Source of the DNA: Betaproteobacteria bacterium
GTDB taxonomy: Bacteria > Pseudomonadota > Gammaproteobacteria > Burkholderiales > Thiobacillaceae
Length of the DNA stretch: 64,000 bases
Assembly: GCA_016219425.1 (NCBI GenBank)
Contig: JACRNB010000005.1
Span: forward strand, 102,220-166,219
Reading direction: 5' to 3'
Numbering within the stretch: the stretch's first letter is position 1; each line of letters opens with the position of its first letter. The notes below the pieces were generated by a model. That model was given only the letters and a program-made list of their open reading frames with translations. It had not been told where the DNA came from and did not search any database. The position numbers were made by a program, and so were the translations under genes. Positions 11,082-20,200 of this stretch are shown piece after piece.

Positions 11082-11876
11082 TCAGTCCCGATACAGCGCC
11101 CGCACCCTCTCCAGGTCTTCCGCCGTATCCACCCCCGGCGGCAGGGGCTGCGGGATGGTGAGCACGATGATGCGGTGGCCGTGCCAGAGGGCGCGCAACT
11201 GTTCCAGCGATTCAAACGCCTCCAGCGGCGGACGTTCCAGGCCGGGGTAGGCCTTGAGAAAACCGACGCGGTAAGCGTAAAGGCCGATATGGCGGTGGAA
11301 GGTCAAACCGGATGGAATCGTCGCTCCCTCACCCCCGGCCCCTCCCCCGGCGGGGGAGGGGAGTAAAGCCCACGCATCGCGCGCCCAGGGGATGGGCGCG
11401 CGCGAGAAGGTGAGGGCGTAGCCGTTTCGGTCCATCACCACCTTGACCACGTTGGGGTTGAAGACCTCCGCCGGATCGTGGATGGGGTGGCACAGGGTAG
11501 CCATGGCGGCGTCCGGATGGTCGTACAGGGCCTGGGCCGTGGCGCGGATCAGGGCGGGGTCGATCAGAGGCTCGTCCCCCTGCACGTTCACCACCACCGC
11601 ATCGTCCGCCCAGCCCAGCCTGCCCGCCACCTCGGCCAGACGGTCGGTGCCGGAGGCGCAGTCGGGCGAGGTCATGACGGCGCGATGGCCATGCGCCTCC
11701 ACCGCCGCCGCCACCTCGGCATGGTCCGTGGCGGCCCATACCTGCGCCGCCCCCGAGGCCGCCGCGCGCTCCAGCACCCGCACCACCATGGGCTTGCCGG
11801 CGATATCGGCCAGGGGTTTGGCGGGCAGGCGGGTAGAGGCGTAGCGGGCGGGGATGACGGCGTAAAAGGCGGACAT
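11082..11876 (-). CDS. kdsB: 3-deoxy-manno-octulosonate cytidylyltransferase with in-frame palindrome insert
   Basis: KdsB activates Kdo as CMP-Kdo for lipopolysaccharide core assembly in the cytoplasm. The 264-residue protein begins with the nucleotide-binding signature [16 protein letters not shown] and holds NVQGDEPLI and the [10 protein letters not shown] motif. Residues about 170-187 ([18 protein letters not shown]) are not expected in the family and are encoded by a C-rich palindromic repeat at 11321-11363. Family members usually run directly from the PWARD segment to the HRHIGLYAY strand. Frame and the rest of the protein are intact, so it is probably functional with a surface-loop insertion. 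Confidence 0.93.
   Translation of the reverse strand: MSAFYAVIPARYASTRLPAKPLADIAGKPMVVRVLERAAASGAAQVWAATDHAEVAAAVEAHGHRAVMTSPDCASGTDRLAEVAGRLGWADDAVVVNVQGDEPLIDPALIRATAQALYDHPDAAMATLCHPIHDPAEVFNPNVVKVVMDRNGYALTFSRAPIPWARDAWALLPSPAGGGAGGEGATIPSGLTFHRHIGLYAYRVGFLKAYPGLERPPLEAFESLEQLRALWHGHRIIVLTIPQPLPPGVDTAEDLERVRALYRD
11321..11363. repeat. C-rich palindromic element inside kdsB
   Basis: CTCCCTCACCCCCGGCC is followed by a near-perfect palindrome of CCTCCCCC and GGGGGAGG arms. The same element occurs at 5598-5640, at 54441-54483 and twice (slightly varied) in cobT. Here it lies in frame in the middle of kdsB and adds a Gly/Pro-rich loop. Confidence 0.85.
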
Positions 11877-11939
11877 GGCGGCTCCTGGCAGGGGGCAAAT
11901 TATCGGCCCCCGGATTCGGGGCATGGTTGACAATTTCGT

Positions 11940-11967
11940 TAAAGATCAAGAGTCTTTTGTCCGATAA
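11940..11967 (+). promoter_or_regulatory. Candidate sigma-28 promoter of the GGDEF gene
   Basis: TAAA, 16 bases, then TCCGATAA, close to the flagellar consensus TAAA-N15-GCCGATAA. It lies 33 bp before the GTG start of the diguanylate cyclase gene. The spacer is one base longer than ideal, so it is a candidate only. Confidence 0.5.
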
Positions 11968-12000
11968 GGGCTTGTCCCAAGGAATACGTCGGAGCGTGCA

Positions 12001-13233
12001 GTGTCCATACAGAGCTTCTCTCAGGAGGGTTCGAAATCGTTGTCCACGATGCTGGGCGCGGGATTCGCCTTGCTCCTCCTGATCATGGCGGCGCTGATCG
12101 GACACGCGGTCTGGAGCATCCACAACCTGGAAACGCGCATGGGCGAGATCGTCGATGTGCGCAATCGCAAGATCCAGTTGGCCACCGACCTGCAAGAGGC
12201 GGCCCACAACCGCCACAGCGCCCTGGGCTACCAGGCCATCGCCAAAGACCCGTTCGAGCGGGACGAGAATTTCCAGCAATTCACCAAATGGGGTTTCCGG
12301 GTAGGTCAGGCGCGCAACGACCTCAAGGCCATGACCCTGGATTCGTTCGAAAAGGTGAACCTGGCGCAGCAGGATCTGCTGGTGGTGAAGATCACCGCCC
12401 TGCACGATGAAATCAGCGACCTGGCGGCGCGCGACCATGCCGGACAGGCGCTGGACCTGATCGCCGTGGAGTTGCGTCCGCTCAACATGCAATTCACCGA
12501 GACGGTGGAGCGCTTGCGCCACTACGAGCGCGACAAGATCAAGCAATCGCTGCTGGAAACCCAGGCCGCCACGGGAACGGCGATCCGTTTGCACCTTGCG
12601 GCGGGGGCCGTGGCGCTACTCCTGGCCGCTGCCGTGGGCGGACTCACGCGCCGCCTGCTGCGTCGGCAGATGGGCCAGATCTTCGAACACATGTCCGCCC
12701 TGCGGGAGGCGGGCGAACAACTGCATCATCAGGCCACGCACGACCCGCTCACCGGGTTGGCGAATCGATCCCTGTTCTACCAGCGCCTGTACGAGGCCAT
12801 GGCCCATGCGCGGGAGGAAAACCTCAAGGTGGGGGTGCTGTACCTGGATCTGGATGACTTCAAGCCGGTCAACGACCTGTACGGCCACGCGGCGGGCGAC
12901 AAATTGCTGGAGGAGGTCGCGGTGCGCCTGAAAGGCCTGGTGCGCATCACCGACACCGTGGCGCGTCTGGGCGGGGACGAATTCGCCCTGGTCATGCTGG
13001 GTCTGGAAGGGGTGGAACAGCGCGATACCCTGTATCGCCATCTCGCCGAGGCCATGGCGCAGCCGGTACGGATAGGCGACCTGGAATTGAAGACGGGGTG
13101 CAGCATCGGCTGCGCCATCTTCCCCGCAGACGGCGAGCGCATGGACGAGCTGCTGTGCGCCGCCGACTCCCGCATGTACGAACACAAACGCCTGCGCAAG
13201 GAAGCGCGCGGGCATAAATCAGTGGTTCGTTAG
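12001..13233 (+). CDS. Membrane diguanylate cyclase (GGDEF)
   Basis: The 410-residue protein has TM1 (about 18-40), a periplasmic helical sensor region of about 155 residues, TM2 (about 198-216) and a C-terminal GGDEF domain. The active-site motif is intact (RLGGDEF) and is preceded by RITD, an RxxD inhibitory site five residues before it, so it should make cyclic di-GMP and be product-inhibited. The GTG start has GGAG six bases upstream. The helical periplasmic part resembles four-helix chemoreceptor sensor domains. With the flagellar-type promoter upstream it may link c-di-GMP to motility. Confidence 0.9.
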   Translation: MSIQSFSQEGSKSLSTMLGAGFALLLLIMAALIGHAVWSIHNLETRMGEIVDVRNRKIQLATDLQEAAHNRHSALGYQAIAKDPFERDENFQQFTKWGFRVGQARNDLKAMTLDSFEKVNLAQQDLLVVKITALHDEISDLAARDHAGQALDLIAVELRPLNMQFTETVERLRHYERDKIKQSLLETQAATGTAIRLHLAAGAVALLLAAAVGGLTRRLLRRQMGQIFEHMSALREAGEQLHHQATHDPLTGLANRSLFYQRLYEAMAHAREENLKVGVLYLDLDDFKPVNDLYGHAAGDKLLEEVAVRLKGLVRITDTVARLGGDEFALVMLGLEGVEQRDTLYRHLAEAMAQPVRIGDLELKTGCSIGCAIFPADGERMDELLCAADSRMYEHKRLRKEARGHKSVVR

Positions 13234-13287
13234 CAGAGTCCCCGGCTCGGGAAAAGCGCCCGCGCCGCTTGCCGTGTTTGTATGCGC

Positions 13288-13303
13288 GTATCCGACCGGA
13301 TAC
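13288..13303. promoter_or_regulatory. Palindromic operator of the toxin-antitoxin pair
   Basis: GTATCC and GGATAC half-sites are separated by four bases, 10 bp before the toxin start. The position fits autoregulation by the helix-turn-helix antitoxin downstream. Inference only. Confidence 0.45.
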
Positions 13304-13313
13304 CATTGACACC

Positions 13314-13613
13314 ATGAACACCTTTCACCGCTCCGATGAATTCGACTCTTGGCTCGCAGCATTGAAAGACAAGATGGGCCGTGGTCGCATCGTTCACCGT
13401 ATCCGGTCAGCCGAGCATGGCAACTTCGGCGACTGCGAGCCCGTGGGCGCAGGGGTCTCAGAAATGCGCATTCATTTCGGCCCCGGTTATCGGGTCTATT
13501 TCACCCGTCGCGGCGAGGTGATCTATCTGCTTCTGTTGGGTGGCGACAAGTCCTCACAGAAGCGTGACATTAAGCGCGCCATTGATATGGCGCGGGCTTT
13601 GGAAAAGGAGTGA
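13314..13613 (+). CDS. HigB-like (Gp49/HI1419 family) toxin
   Basis: The 99-residue protein matches the RelE-superfamily toxins annotated as phage-derived Gp49-like or HI1419-type: a short LKDKMGRGRIVHRI region, then GVSEMRIHFGPGYRVYFTRRG and LLLLGGDKSSQKRDIKRAI. These are ribosome-dependent mRNA interferases. The ATG at 3314 bases into this 10-kb block (13314) is preferred to one 15 codons upstream because it matches the family start. As usual in this subfamily the toxin gene comes first and the antitoxin follows, 4 bp later. Confidence 0.85.
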   Translation: MNTFHRSDEFDSWLAALKDKMGRGRIVHRIRSAEHGNFGDCEPVGAGVSEMRIHFGPGYRVYFTRRGEVIYLLLLGGDKSSQKRDIKRAIDMARALEKE

Positions 13614-13617
13614 CGCC

Positions 13618-13905
13618 ATGGCCAAATTCGCCCCCTTCGACGCTGCCGATTACCTTGATGATGAAGAAACCATCGCGGAATACATAACCGCTGCGCTGGA
13701 AGATCCTAATCCCGATGTATTCCTAACCGCAGTGCGTGATGTGGCTCGCGCCCGCGGTATGGCGCAACTTGCAAAAGATGCCGGCCTCGGTCGCGAGAGC
13801 CTATACAAGGCGCTTACGCCCGGCGCCAAGCCACGCTACGACACGATGCTCAAGCTACTTCATGCCCTCGGCATCAAGCTCTCAGCTTCTCCAGTCCATC
13901 TGTGA
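13618..13905 (+). CDS. HI1420-type helix-turn-helix antitoxin
   Basis: The 95-residue protein starts MAKFAPFDAADYLDDEETIAEYI and contains GMAQLAKDAGLGRESLYKAL and a C-terminal LLHALGIKL segment, the hallmark of the addiction-module antidote family found downstream of HI1419-like toxins. It would bind and neutralise the upstream toxin and repress the promoter through its helix-turn-helix. The 130 bp that follow hold a small CACGG/CCGTG hairpin and nothing else I can name before cobS. Confidence 0.87.
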   Translation: MAKFAPFDAADYLDDEETIAEYITAALEDPNPDVFLTAVRDVARARGMAQLAKDAGLGRESLYKALTPGAKPRYDTMLKLLHALGIKLSASPVHL

Positions 13906-14036
13906 CGATTCACGGTTCCTCACCGTGAGGCCCAATCCGGCGTTGCAGGGGGGGCGCTACGCTCAAAAGCCGCGCAGCGCTGGTTGGATTTTTCGAGGCC
14001 CCCATAGGTGAAAGCCCTATGGCCAGGTTTGCATTG

Positions 14037-14753
14037 TTAGCGCATCCCGAACGCCAGCGCCGCCAGCAGCAGGGTTTCATTCCATTCCACCCCTGCGCCG
14101 AGGGCATCGCCGGTCATGCCTCCCAGTTTCCGGCGCAGGTATATGAACCAGCCCGTCGCTGCGAGCGGGGCGATCAGCAGCGCCGGTGCGAGTGCGGCGC
14201 TGGTCAGGCCCAGCAGCGCGCCCCACAGTAGCGTGACCGGGGCGGCGGCGCGCCAGCCGAAGCGTTCACCCAGGCCCGGTTTGATCGAAGGCAGACGGGT
14301 CCAGATCAGCACCCCCCAACGTCCCCAGGCCGCGATCAGCGGCACGGCCCAGAACGCCCCCGCGCGCGCCAGCAGCATGAGCAGCACCAGCTTGGCGAGA
14401 AGTTGCATGAACAAGGCTACGGCCCCGAACACGCCCAGGTGCGGGTCGGCCAGCACGGCCAGAAGGCGTTCCCGGTCGCGGTGGGCCGCCCCCAGGGCAT
14501 CGGCCAGGTCGGCCAGGCCGTCCAGGTGCAGCGCCCCCGTCACCCCCACCCAGACCGCCAGCCCCAACAGCGCGCCCAGCCAGGGGTCGATCTGCGCGCC
14601 CAGCGCCATTGCCGCGGCGACGAGCGCGCCGACGAGCAGGCCGACCAGGGGAAACCAGACCACGCACCCGGCCTGCTCTTCGGCGCGAAAGTCCTTGAGC
14701 GGCGGCGTCGGCAGCCGGGTCAGGAACTGGAGGGCGAGGATCAGGCTGCGCAT
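14037..14753 (-). CDS. cobS: Adenosylcobinamide-GDP ribazoletransferase CobS
   Basis: CobS is a polytopic inner-membrane enzyme that joins adenosylcobinamide-GDP with alpha-ribazole(-phosphate) to give adenosylcobalamin (phosphate), the last assembly step. The 238-residue product begins [15 protein letters not shown], has the conserved FPLVGLLVGAL and GALHLDGLADLADAL motifs (Asp-rich metal site), and about six hydrophobic segments. The ATG at 14753 overlaps the end of cobC by 13 nt, so it is coupled to the upstream phosphatase gene. It is the last gene of a minus-strand run cobU-cobT-cobC-cobS. Confidence 0.95.
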   Translation of the reverse strand: MRSLILALQFLTRLPTPPLKDFRAEEQAGCVVWFPLVGLLVGALVAAAMALGAQIDPWLGALLGLAVWVGVTGALHLDGLADLADALGAAHRDRERLLAVLADPHLGVFGAVALFMQLLAKLVLLMLLARAGAFWAVPLIAAWGRWGVLIWTRLPSIKPGLGERFGWRAAAPVTLLWGALLGLTSAALAPALLIAPLAATGWFIYLRRKLGGMTGDALGAGVEWNETLLLAALAFGMR

Positions 14754-15346
14754 GCGTTCAGGTGCAGCAGCACGGGGGCATGGCCCGCCAGATGGGAGAT
14801 GCGGAAGTGGCCGCATTCCGGCAGGGCGATGCGCCAGACGTGGCCTTCCGGCAGGCCGATCAGGTCCATGAGCAGGGCGCGCATCACCCCAGCATGGGTG
14901 ACGAGCAGGCGATGACCGCCGTCGGCATCCGCCAGCCAGTCCTGCCATGCGGTTGCAACGCGCGCGCGCAGGCCCGCGAGCGATTCGCCCCCTGGCGCGG
15001 CGCAGGCATGGTCGCGGAAGCGGGCGTATAGCTCCGGGTCGCGCAGGGCGGCCTCGTCCGGGGTAAGCCCTTCCCAGGCGCCGAACGCCATTTCGCGGAA
15101 CCCTTCCAGCAGCGTCAGCGGTACGCCGCGCGTTTGGGCATGGTGCGCGGCAGCCTCGCGGCAACGGGTCCGGGGCGAAGCGGCAATCCGGTCGCATGGC
15201 GGCGCATCCAGCCGCGTCAGCGCCGCTGCCATGGCGGCGCGGCCCGCGTCCGACAGCGGATCATCCTGTGCGCCCCGGAACACATGGGCGCGGCCCGCCG
15301 TCTGGCCGTGGCGCAGCACGGTCACCAGGGTGGGTTCAGGGGGCAT
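14741..15346 (-). CDS. cobC: Histidine phosphatase, alpha-ribazole phosphatase CobC
   Basis: The 201-residue protein is a histidine-phosphatase-superfamily member with the catalytic LRHGQT motif near residue 11 and the second histidine in VTHAGVMRA. In this setting it most likely removes the 5'-phosphate from alpha-ribazole-phosphate or adenosylcobalamin-phosphate. The start at 15346 lies 11 nt inside the 3' end of cobT, and its own 3' end overlaps cobS, consistent with one polycistronic unit. Assignment to CobC rather than another phosphatase rests mainly on context. Confidence 0.85.
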   Translation of the reverse strand: MPPEPTLVTVLRHGQTAGRAHVFRGAQDDPLSDAGRAAMAAALTRLDAPPCDRIAASPRTRCREAAAHHAQTRGVPLTLLEGFREMAFGAWEGLTPDEAALRDPELYARFRDHACAAPGGESLAGLRARVATAWQDWLADADGGHRLLVTHAGVMRALLMDLIGLPEGHVWRIALPECGHFRISHLAGHAPVLLHLNACAA

Positions 15347-16637
15347 TGCTGATATTGGCCTCGGCGAAGGTGGCCATGCCCTTGTGCAGGGCGCAGGCCA
15401 GGCGCAACAGGGGCAGGGCGACGGCGGCGCCGCTGCCTTCACCCAGGCGCAGGTCGAGTTGCAGCAGGGGCTTCGCCTCCAGCGCCGCCAGCAGGCGCGC
15501 ATGTCCCGGCTCGGACCCGGCGTGGGAGAACAGCAGCCAGTCGCGCACGCCGGGGTGGATGCGGCAGGCCGCGAGCGCGGCAGCGGTGGTGATGAAGCCG
15601 TCCACCAGGGCGGGCAGCCCGGCCTGGGCGCAGGCGATGTAAGCGCCCGCCAACGCGGCGATCTCGAAACCGCCCAGGCAGCGCAACGCCCTGCTCCCTT
15701 CTCCCTCCGGGAGAAGGGCTGGGGATGAGGGAGCCGCGGTGGCGTGAGCGAAGCTTGCTCCCTCACCCCGGCCCTCCCCCGGGGGGGGAGGGAGAAAACC
15801 GTGGCGCGTCGGTCCCTGGTCGATCACCGCCGCCTGGCGCGCCGCAGGTGTGGCGTCCAACGCCCGGCTCCCTTCTCCCTCCGGGAGAAGGGCTGGGGAT
15901 GAGGGAACCGCGGCGGCGTGAGCGAAGGTTGCTCCCTCACCCCGGCCCTCCCCCGGCGGGGGAGGGAGAAAACCATGCAGCGCGAGCCCGCGGTCGATCA
16001 CCGCCGCCTTGTGCGCCACGCCTTCAGCGGTCAGCCCCGTGCCGGGGCCGGCCAGGGCCGCGCCGGGCAGGCCGAGCAGGGCGCAGCCCAGGGCGGCGGC
16101 GGCGGTGGTGTTGCCGATGCCCATCTCGCCGCCAATGAAAATGTCCGTCCCCGCCGCGCGCGCGCGTTCCACGGCGCGCCGTCCCGCGCTCAGGGCGTGT
16201 TCCAGTTGCCCCGGCGTCATGGCCGGCCCCTGCGTGAAATTGGCCGTGCCCGCGCCGGCCTGGTCCCACACCACGCCGGGCAGGGGGGCGGCGGCCAGGG
16301 TGCCCGCGTCCACCACCTCCAGGGTCGCGCCGTTCTCGCGCGCCAGCACGGCGATGGCTGCGCCGCCGGCGACGAAGTTGGCCAGCATCTGTTGCGTCAC
16401 CACCTGCGGAAAGGCGGCCACGCCTTCCGCCACCACGCCGTGGTCGCCGGCAAAGACGGTGATCCAGGGGCGGGCGAGGGCGGGCCGTTCGCGTCCCTGC
16501 ATCGCCGCCAGCGCGACGGCGACCTCTTCCAGCCGCCCCAGGCTGCCGGGCGGCTTGGTCAGGGTGCTCTGGCGCGCCAGGGCGGCCTGACGGGCAGTCT
16601 GGTCGAGGGCGGCGGCGGGGGCGTGGGTCCAGTTCAT
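15336..16637 (-). CDS. cobT: Nicotinate-nucleotide-dimethylbenzimidazole phosphoribosyltransferase with duplicated palindrome-coded insert
   Basis: CobT converts dimethylbenzimidazole and nicotinate mononucleotide to alpha-ribazole-phosphate. The 433-residue protein is about 80-95 residues longer than usual. The flanks are canonical: [63 protein letters not shown] and RLGEGSGAA with the catalytic Glu. The extra region, about residues 223-318, consists of two copies of a 58-residue unit containing [14 protein letters not shown] and [13 protein letters not shown]. These are translations of C-rich palindromes on both strands, together with a copy of the native AAVID.G segment. The frame is open throughout. 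Its ATG overlaps the cobU stop (ATGA). Confidence 0.92.
   Translation of the reverse strand: MNWTHAPAAALDQTARQAALARQSTLTKPPGSLGRLEEVAVALAAMQGRERPALARPWITVFAGDHGVVAEGVAAFPQVVTQQMLANFVAGGAAIAVLARENGATLEVVDAGTLAAAPLPGVVWDQAGAGTANFTQGPAMTPGQLEHALSAGRRAVERARAAGTDIFIGGEMGIGNTTAAAALGCALLGLPGAALAGPGTGLTAEGVAHKAAVIDRGLALHGFLPPPPGEGRGEGATFAHAAAVPSSPALLPEGEGSRALDATPAARQAAVIDQGPTRHGFLPPPPGEGRGEGASFAHATAAPSSPALLPEGEGSRALRCLGGFEIAALAGAYIACAQAGLPALVDGFITTAAALAACRIHPGVRDWLLFSHAGSEPGHARLLAALEAKPLLQLDLRLGEGSGAAVALPLLRLACALHKGMATFAEANISNAP
15694..16020. repeat. Two 174-bp direct repeats, each holding an inverted pair of C-rich palindromes, inside cobT
   Basis: The segment beginning CTCCCTTCTCCCTCCGGGAG at 15694 recurs at 15868, an offset of 174 bp (58 codons). 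Each unit has two palindromes in opposite orientation (a CTCCCTCCGGGAG type and a CCTCCCCC/GGGGGAGG type) separated by a GCGTGAGCGAAG spacer. The copies differ at a few bases. The unit also includes native cobT codons (AAVID), so the duplication came after the palindromes entered the gene. Confidence 0.9.
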
Positions 16638-17149
16638 GTCGATTCCGGGCGGGGTTTGAGGGCGAGGGGCAGACCGGCGGCGATGAACGTCACCTCGTCC
16701 GCGATGCGGGCGACGGCCTGGTTGAGATGGCCCGCTTCATCGACGTAGCGGCGCGTGAGTTCGCCCAGGGGGATGACCCCCAGACCGACCTCGTTGGCCA
16801 CCAGGATGACGCGGCCCGGATGCCGGGGCAGGGCGTCCAGCAGGAGTGCGCGCTCACGTTCGAACACCGTCTCGCCCGCCTCCAGCAGGTTGAGCAGCCA
16901 GAGCGTGAGGCAGTCGATGAGGACGCAGCCCGGCGCGGCATCCAGGGCGGCGGCGAGGTGGAGAGGTTCTTCCCGCGTGCGCCAGGCGGCGGGGCGTTCG
17001 GCCTGGTGGCGGGCGATGCGCGCCGCCATTTCGGGGTCGCGCGCCTGGCCGGTGGCGATGAAGGTGACCGGCAGGCCGCTGGCGGCGGCGAGCGCCTGGG
17101 CGTGGCGGCTCTTGCCGGAACGTGCGCCGCCGAGGATCAGGGTGCGCAT
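16634..17149 (-). CDS. cobU: Adenosylcobinamide kinase / guanylyltransferase CobU
   Basis: This 171-residue bifunctional enzyme phosphorylates adenosylcobinamide and transfers GMP to it. It has the P-loop LGGARSGKS at residues 6-14, a VTFIATGQ segment, a conserved [10 protein letters not shown] region containing the guanylylated histidine, and [11 protein letters not shown]. Its TGA overlaps the cobT ATG. The start codon lies only 2 nt from a GTAG-type REP at 17152-17232, so no Shine-Dalgarno is visible and the initiation region is occupied by a potential hairpin. Length is normal for the family. Confidence 0.95.
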   Translation of the reverse strand: MRTLILGGARSGKSRHAQALAAASGLPVTFIATGQARDPEMAARIARHQAERPAAWRTREEPLHLAAALDAAPGCVLIDCLTLWLLNLLEAGETVFERERALLLDALPRHPGRVILVANEVGLGVIPLGELTRRYVDEAGHLNQAVARIADEVTFIAAGLPLALKPRPEST

Positions 17150-17151
17150 TG

Positions 17152-17232
17152 GTAGGAGCCCGGCTGTGCCGGGCGATCCGGGGGCGCGGGCCGGATTCCG
17201 TACGCTATCGCCCGGCGCAGCCGGGCTCCTAC
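17152..17232. repeat. Inverted pair of GTAG-type REP elements between the SNF2 gene and cobU
   Basis: GTAGGAGCCCGGCTGTGCC opens the left copy and the right copy is its inverse, ending CCGGGCTCCTAC. The spacer is about 30 bp. This is the commonest REP family in the window, also at 43816, 54381, 57769 and in the array after xseA. It is a BIME-like unit occupying most of the gap between the two genes. Confidence 0.85.
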
Positions 17233-17250
17233 AGGGAGGGGTGGCGGGCA

Positions 17251-20200
17251 TCATTTCTCCGGCAGCGGCGCGAGCAACGCGCGCAGGTCGTCTTCGCCGA
17301 ACTTGGCGAGCGCGCCGGCGTCTTCGCAGAGCACGCCTTCGGCCAGGGCCGCCTTGCGTTCCTGCAGGGCGACGATGCGTTCTTCGATGCTGCCCGCCAC
17401 CACCAGCTTGTAGACGAACACCTTGTTCTTCTGGCCGATGCGGTGGGCGCGGTCGGTGGCCTGGTTTTCCACCGCCGGGTTCCACCAGGGGTCGTAGTGG
17501 ATCACCGTGTCCGCCGCCGTGAGGTTGAGGCCGACGCCGCCCGCCTTGAGGCTGATGAGGAACACCGGCACGTCGCCTTCCTGAAACTCGCCGATCACCT
17601 GCTCGCGCGCCGTGGTCTGGCCGGTGAGGGTGACGTAGGCGATGCCGGCCTTATCCAGCGCGGCGGCGATCAGGTCGAGCATGCTGGTGAACTGCGAGAA
17701 CACCAGCACGCGCCGGCCTTCTTCCACCAGTTCCGGCAGCATGTCCATGAGCAGGTCGAGCTTGGCGCGCTCCTTCACCTTCTCTGCGGCGCGCACGGTC
17801 TTCAGCAGGCGCGGGTCACAGCACACCTGGCGCAGCTTCAACAGGGCGTCGAGGATGACGATCTGGCTGCGGCTGAAGCCCTTGCTCGCGATCTCGTCGC
17901 GCACGCGCGCGTCCATCGCCACGCGCACGGTCTCGTACAGGTCGCGCTGGCCGCCTTCCAGTTCCACCGTGCGCACGATCACGGTCTTCTCGGGCAGTTC
18001 CTTGGCCACGTCCTGCTTCTTGCGCCGCAGGATGAAGGGGGCGATGCGGCGCGCCAGGAGGTCGCGCCGGAGCTGGTCGCCGCGTTTTTCTATCGGGCTG
18101 CGCCAGGTCTTGGTGAACTGTTTGCTGTCGCCCAGAAAACCGGGCAGGAGAAAGTCGAACTGCGCCCACAGCTCGCCCAGGTGGTTTTCCAGCGGCGTGC
18201 CGGTGAGGCACAGGCGATGCCGCGCCTTGAGCTTGCGCACCACCGCCGCCGCGCGCGCCTGCACGTTCTTCACCGTCTGCGCCTCGTCCAGGATCAGGCT
18301 GGCGTATTCGTATTTGGCCAGTTCCTCCTCGTCGCGCCACAGCAGCGGGTAGGTGGTGAGGCAGATGTCGTGCTGCGGGATCTGCGCGAAGGCGTCGAAG
18401 CGGTCCTTGCCGTGCAGGCTGAGCACGGAGAGGGCCGGGGCGCAGCGTTCCGCTTCGCGCTTCCAGTTGAAGATGAGCGAGGTGGGCAGCACCACCAGCG
18501 CGGGCCGGTCCAGGCGCCCGGCCTGCTTTTCCGTGAGCAGGTGCGCCAGGGCCTGCGCGGTCTTGCCCAGGCCCATGTCGTCGGCAAGGATGCCGCCCAG
18601 TTCGTGCGCGCGCAGGTATTGCAGCCAGGCCAGGCCTTCCTGTTGGTATGGGCGCAGTTCCAGGGCGAAGCCGGGCGGGGCGGGAATGGCCTGCACCCCC
18701 TGGCTCTGCTTCAGGCGCTGCGCCAGACGGGCGACGGCGTCCGCGCCCTTGAACTGCCAGCGCGCGGTGTCGGCGAATTCGGCCAGACGCGGCGCGTCGA
18801 GCGCGGAGATACGCAGTTCGCCGCTTGCGGGCGGGGCGTCGAACAGGTCGATCAAGGTGGCGGCGAGCGGCTTGATGCGCCCGGCGGGGACGCGCACGCG
18901 CTTGCCGTCCGGGGTGTTGAGGATCACCGGCGCATCGTCGGCGATCTGTTTCAGCCGGCCCAGATCGAGCCAGCGCGCTTCACGCTGGAACAAGTCATGC
19001 AGCAGCGGCGCGAGCGGCAGGCGCTGGCCTTCGACCACGATGCCCATGCTCAGGCTGAACCAGCCGCCGTCCTGTTCCTCCAGTTCGGCGTCCCAGGCAT
19101 CGGCCTCCAGGACGTAGTGACGGAAACCCTCCGGCACGGCGATGACCCAGCCCAAATCTTTCAGGCGCGGCGCCAGATCGGCGAAGAAGCGCACCCACGC
19201 CGCCTCGCTCTCCAGGCCCAACATGCCGGATGGAGGCTCGCCATAGAAGATGCGGCGCGCGGTGGGGGCGAAGCCCAGACCCGCCAGTTCCGCCATGCGC
19301 GCCTTCTCTTCCGGCTCGTCGCGCTGGATGTGCGCGGCGCGCCCGTCGGGTAGCGTGAGGTAGTGCAGCTCGTCGCCCAGGGTGACCTCGGCCTGACGCG
19401 CGTCGCCGTACCAGAAACGCACCGTGGCGTAGTCGTAGAACGCCTCGCCGTAGGCCACGGCGGGATAGCCGCGATGCGGGTTCATGCCCCAGGTGCGCAG
19501 GGTGTTGAGGTCCAGCACCGGCCTCGGCGGGCCGGCCAGTTCAACCAGCGGCGGCGCTTCTTCCTGGTCCGGCGGCGGCAGGTCCGGCGCAATCTCGGCC
19601 ATCAGATTCGCCACCACCGGGATGTCCGCCTCGGACAGCGGCGGCAGGCTGATCAGGCGGCGCAGCACCGCGTCGCGCCCGCCGCAATCGAGCGGCCCGG
19701 CCTGGCCGTTGGCGGCGTCCACATACCAGGGCGGCTCGGTCCCCAGTGTGAGGCCGGCGGGCGGGTCGCAGGTGAGCGCGGCGTGGATGTAGCCCGCGTC
19801 CAGCGCGCGCCACTCCAGCCGCGCCGGGCGCGCACCGCCGTCCTGCAAGGCGGTGAAGCGCCAGAATTTGGGCTGATAGGGGGTATTGCCCACCTCCGCC
19901 AGCCAGGTGCGCCCGGTGGCGACGATGCGCGCCAGGGCCTGGGCGGCGGGGGCGTCGTGCAGGGGCAGATCGTTCCAGTACTCGCCCTTGCCCGCGATGC
20001 GGCGCAGGAAACGGAAGATGTCCAGGTCCGCCTCGTCCACAAACTGGGGCGGCTGCACCAGGGCGCGCTCGATGTTGTTCCAGTGCGCCACGCTGGCCCG
20101 CCCGGCGTCGTCGATGCGCCCCTTGAGCAGCGCCAGACGGCCTTGCAGGCTGGGGTTGCCGGTGAGCAGGACGTACTGGATGGTGGATTGCGGCGCGGGC

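Noticed and set aside
13906..14036. Short frame and hairpin after the HI1420-type antitoxin
   Set aside because: The hairpin is small and without a T-run, and the frames lack ribosome-binding sites; left as unexplained intergenic DNA.
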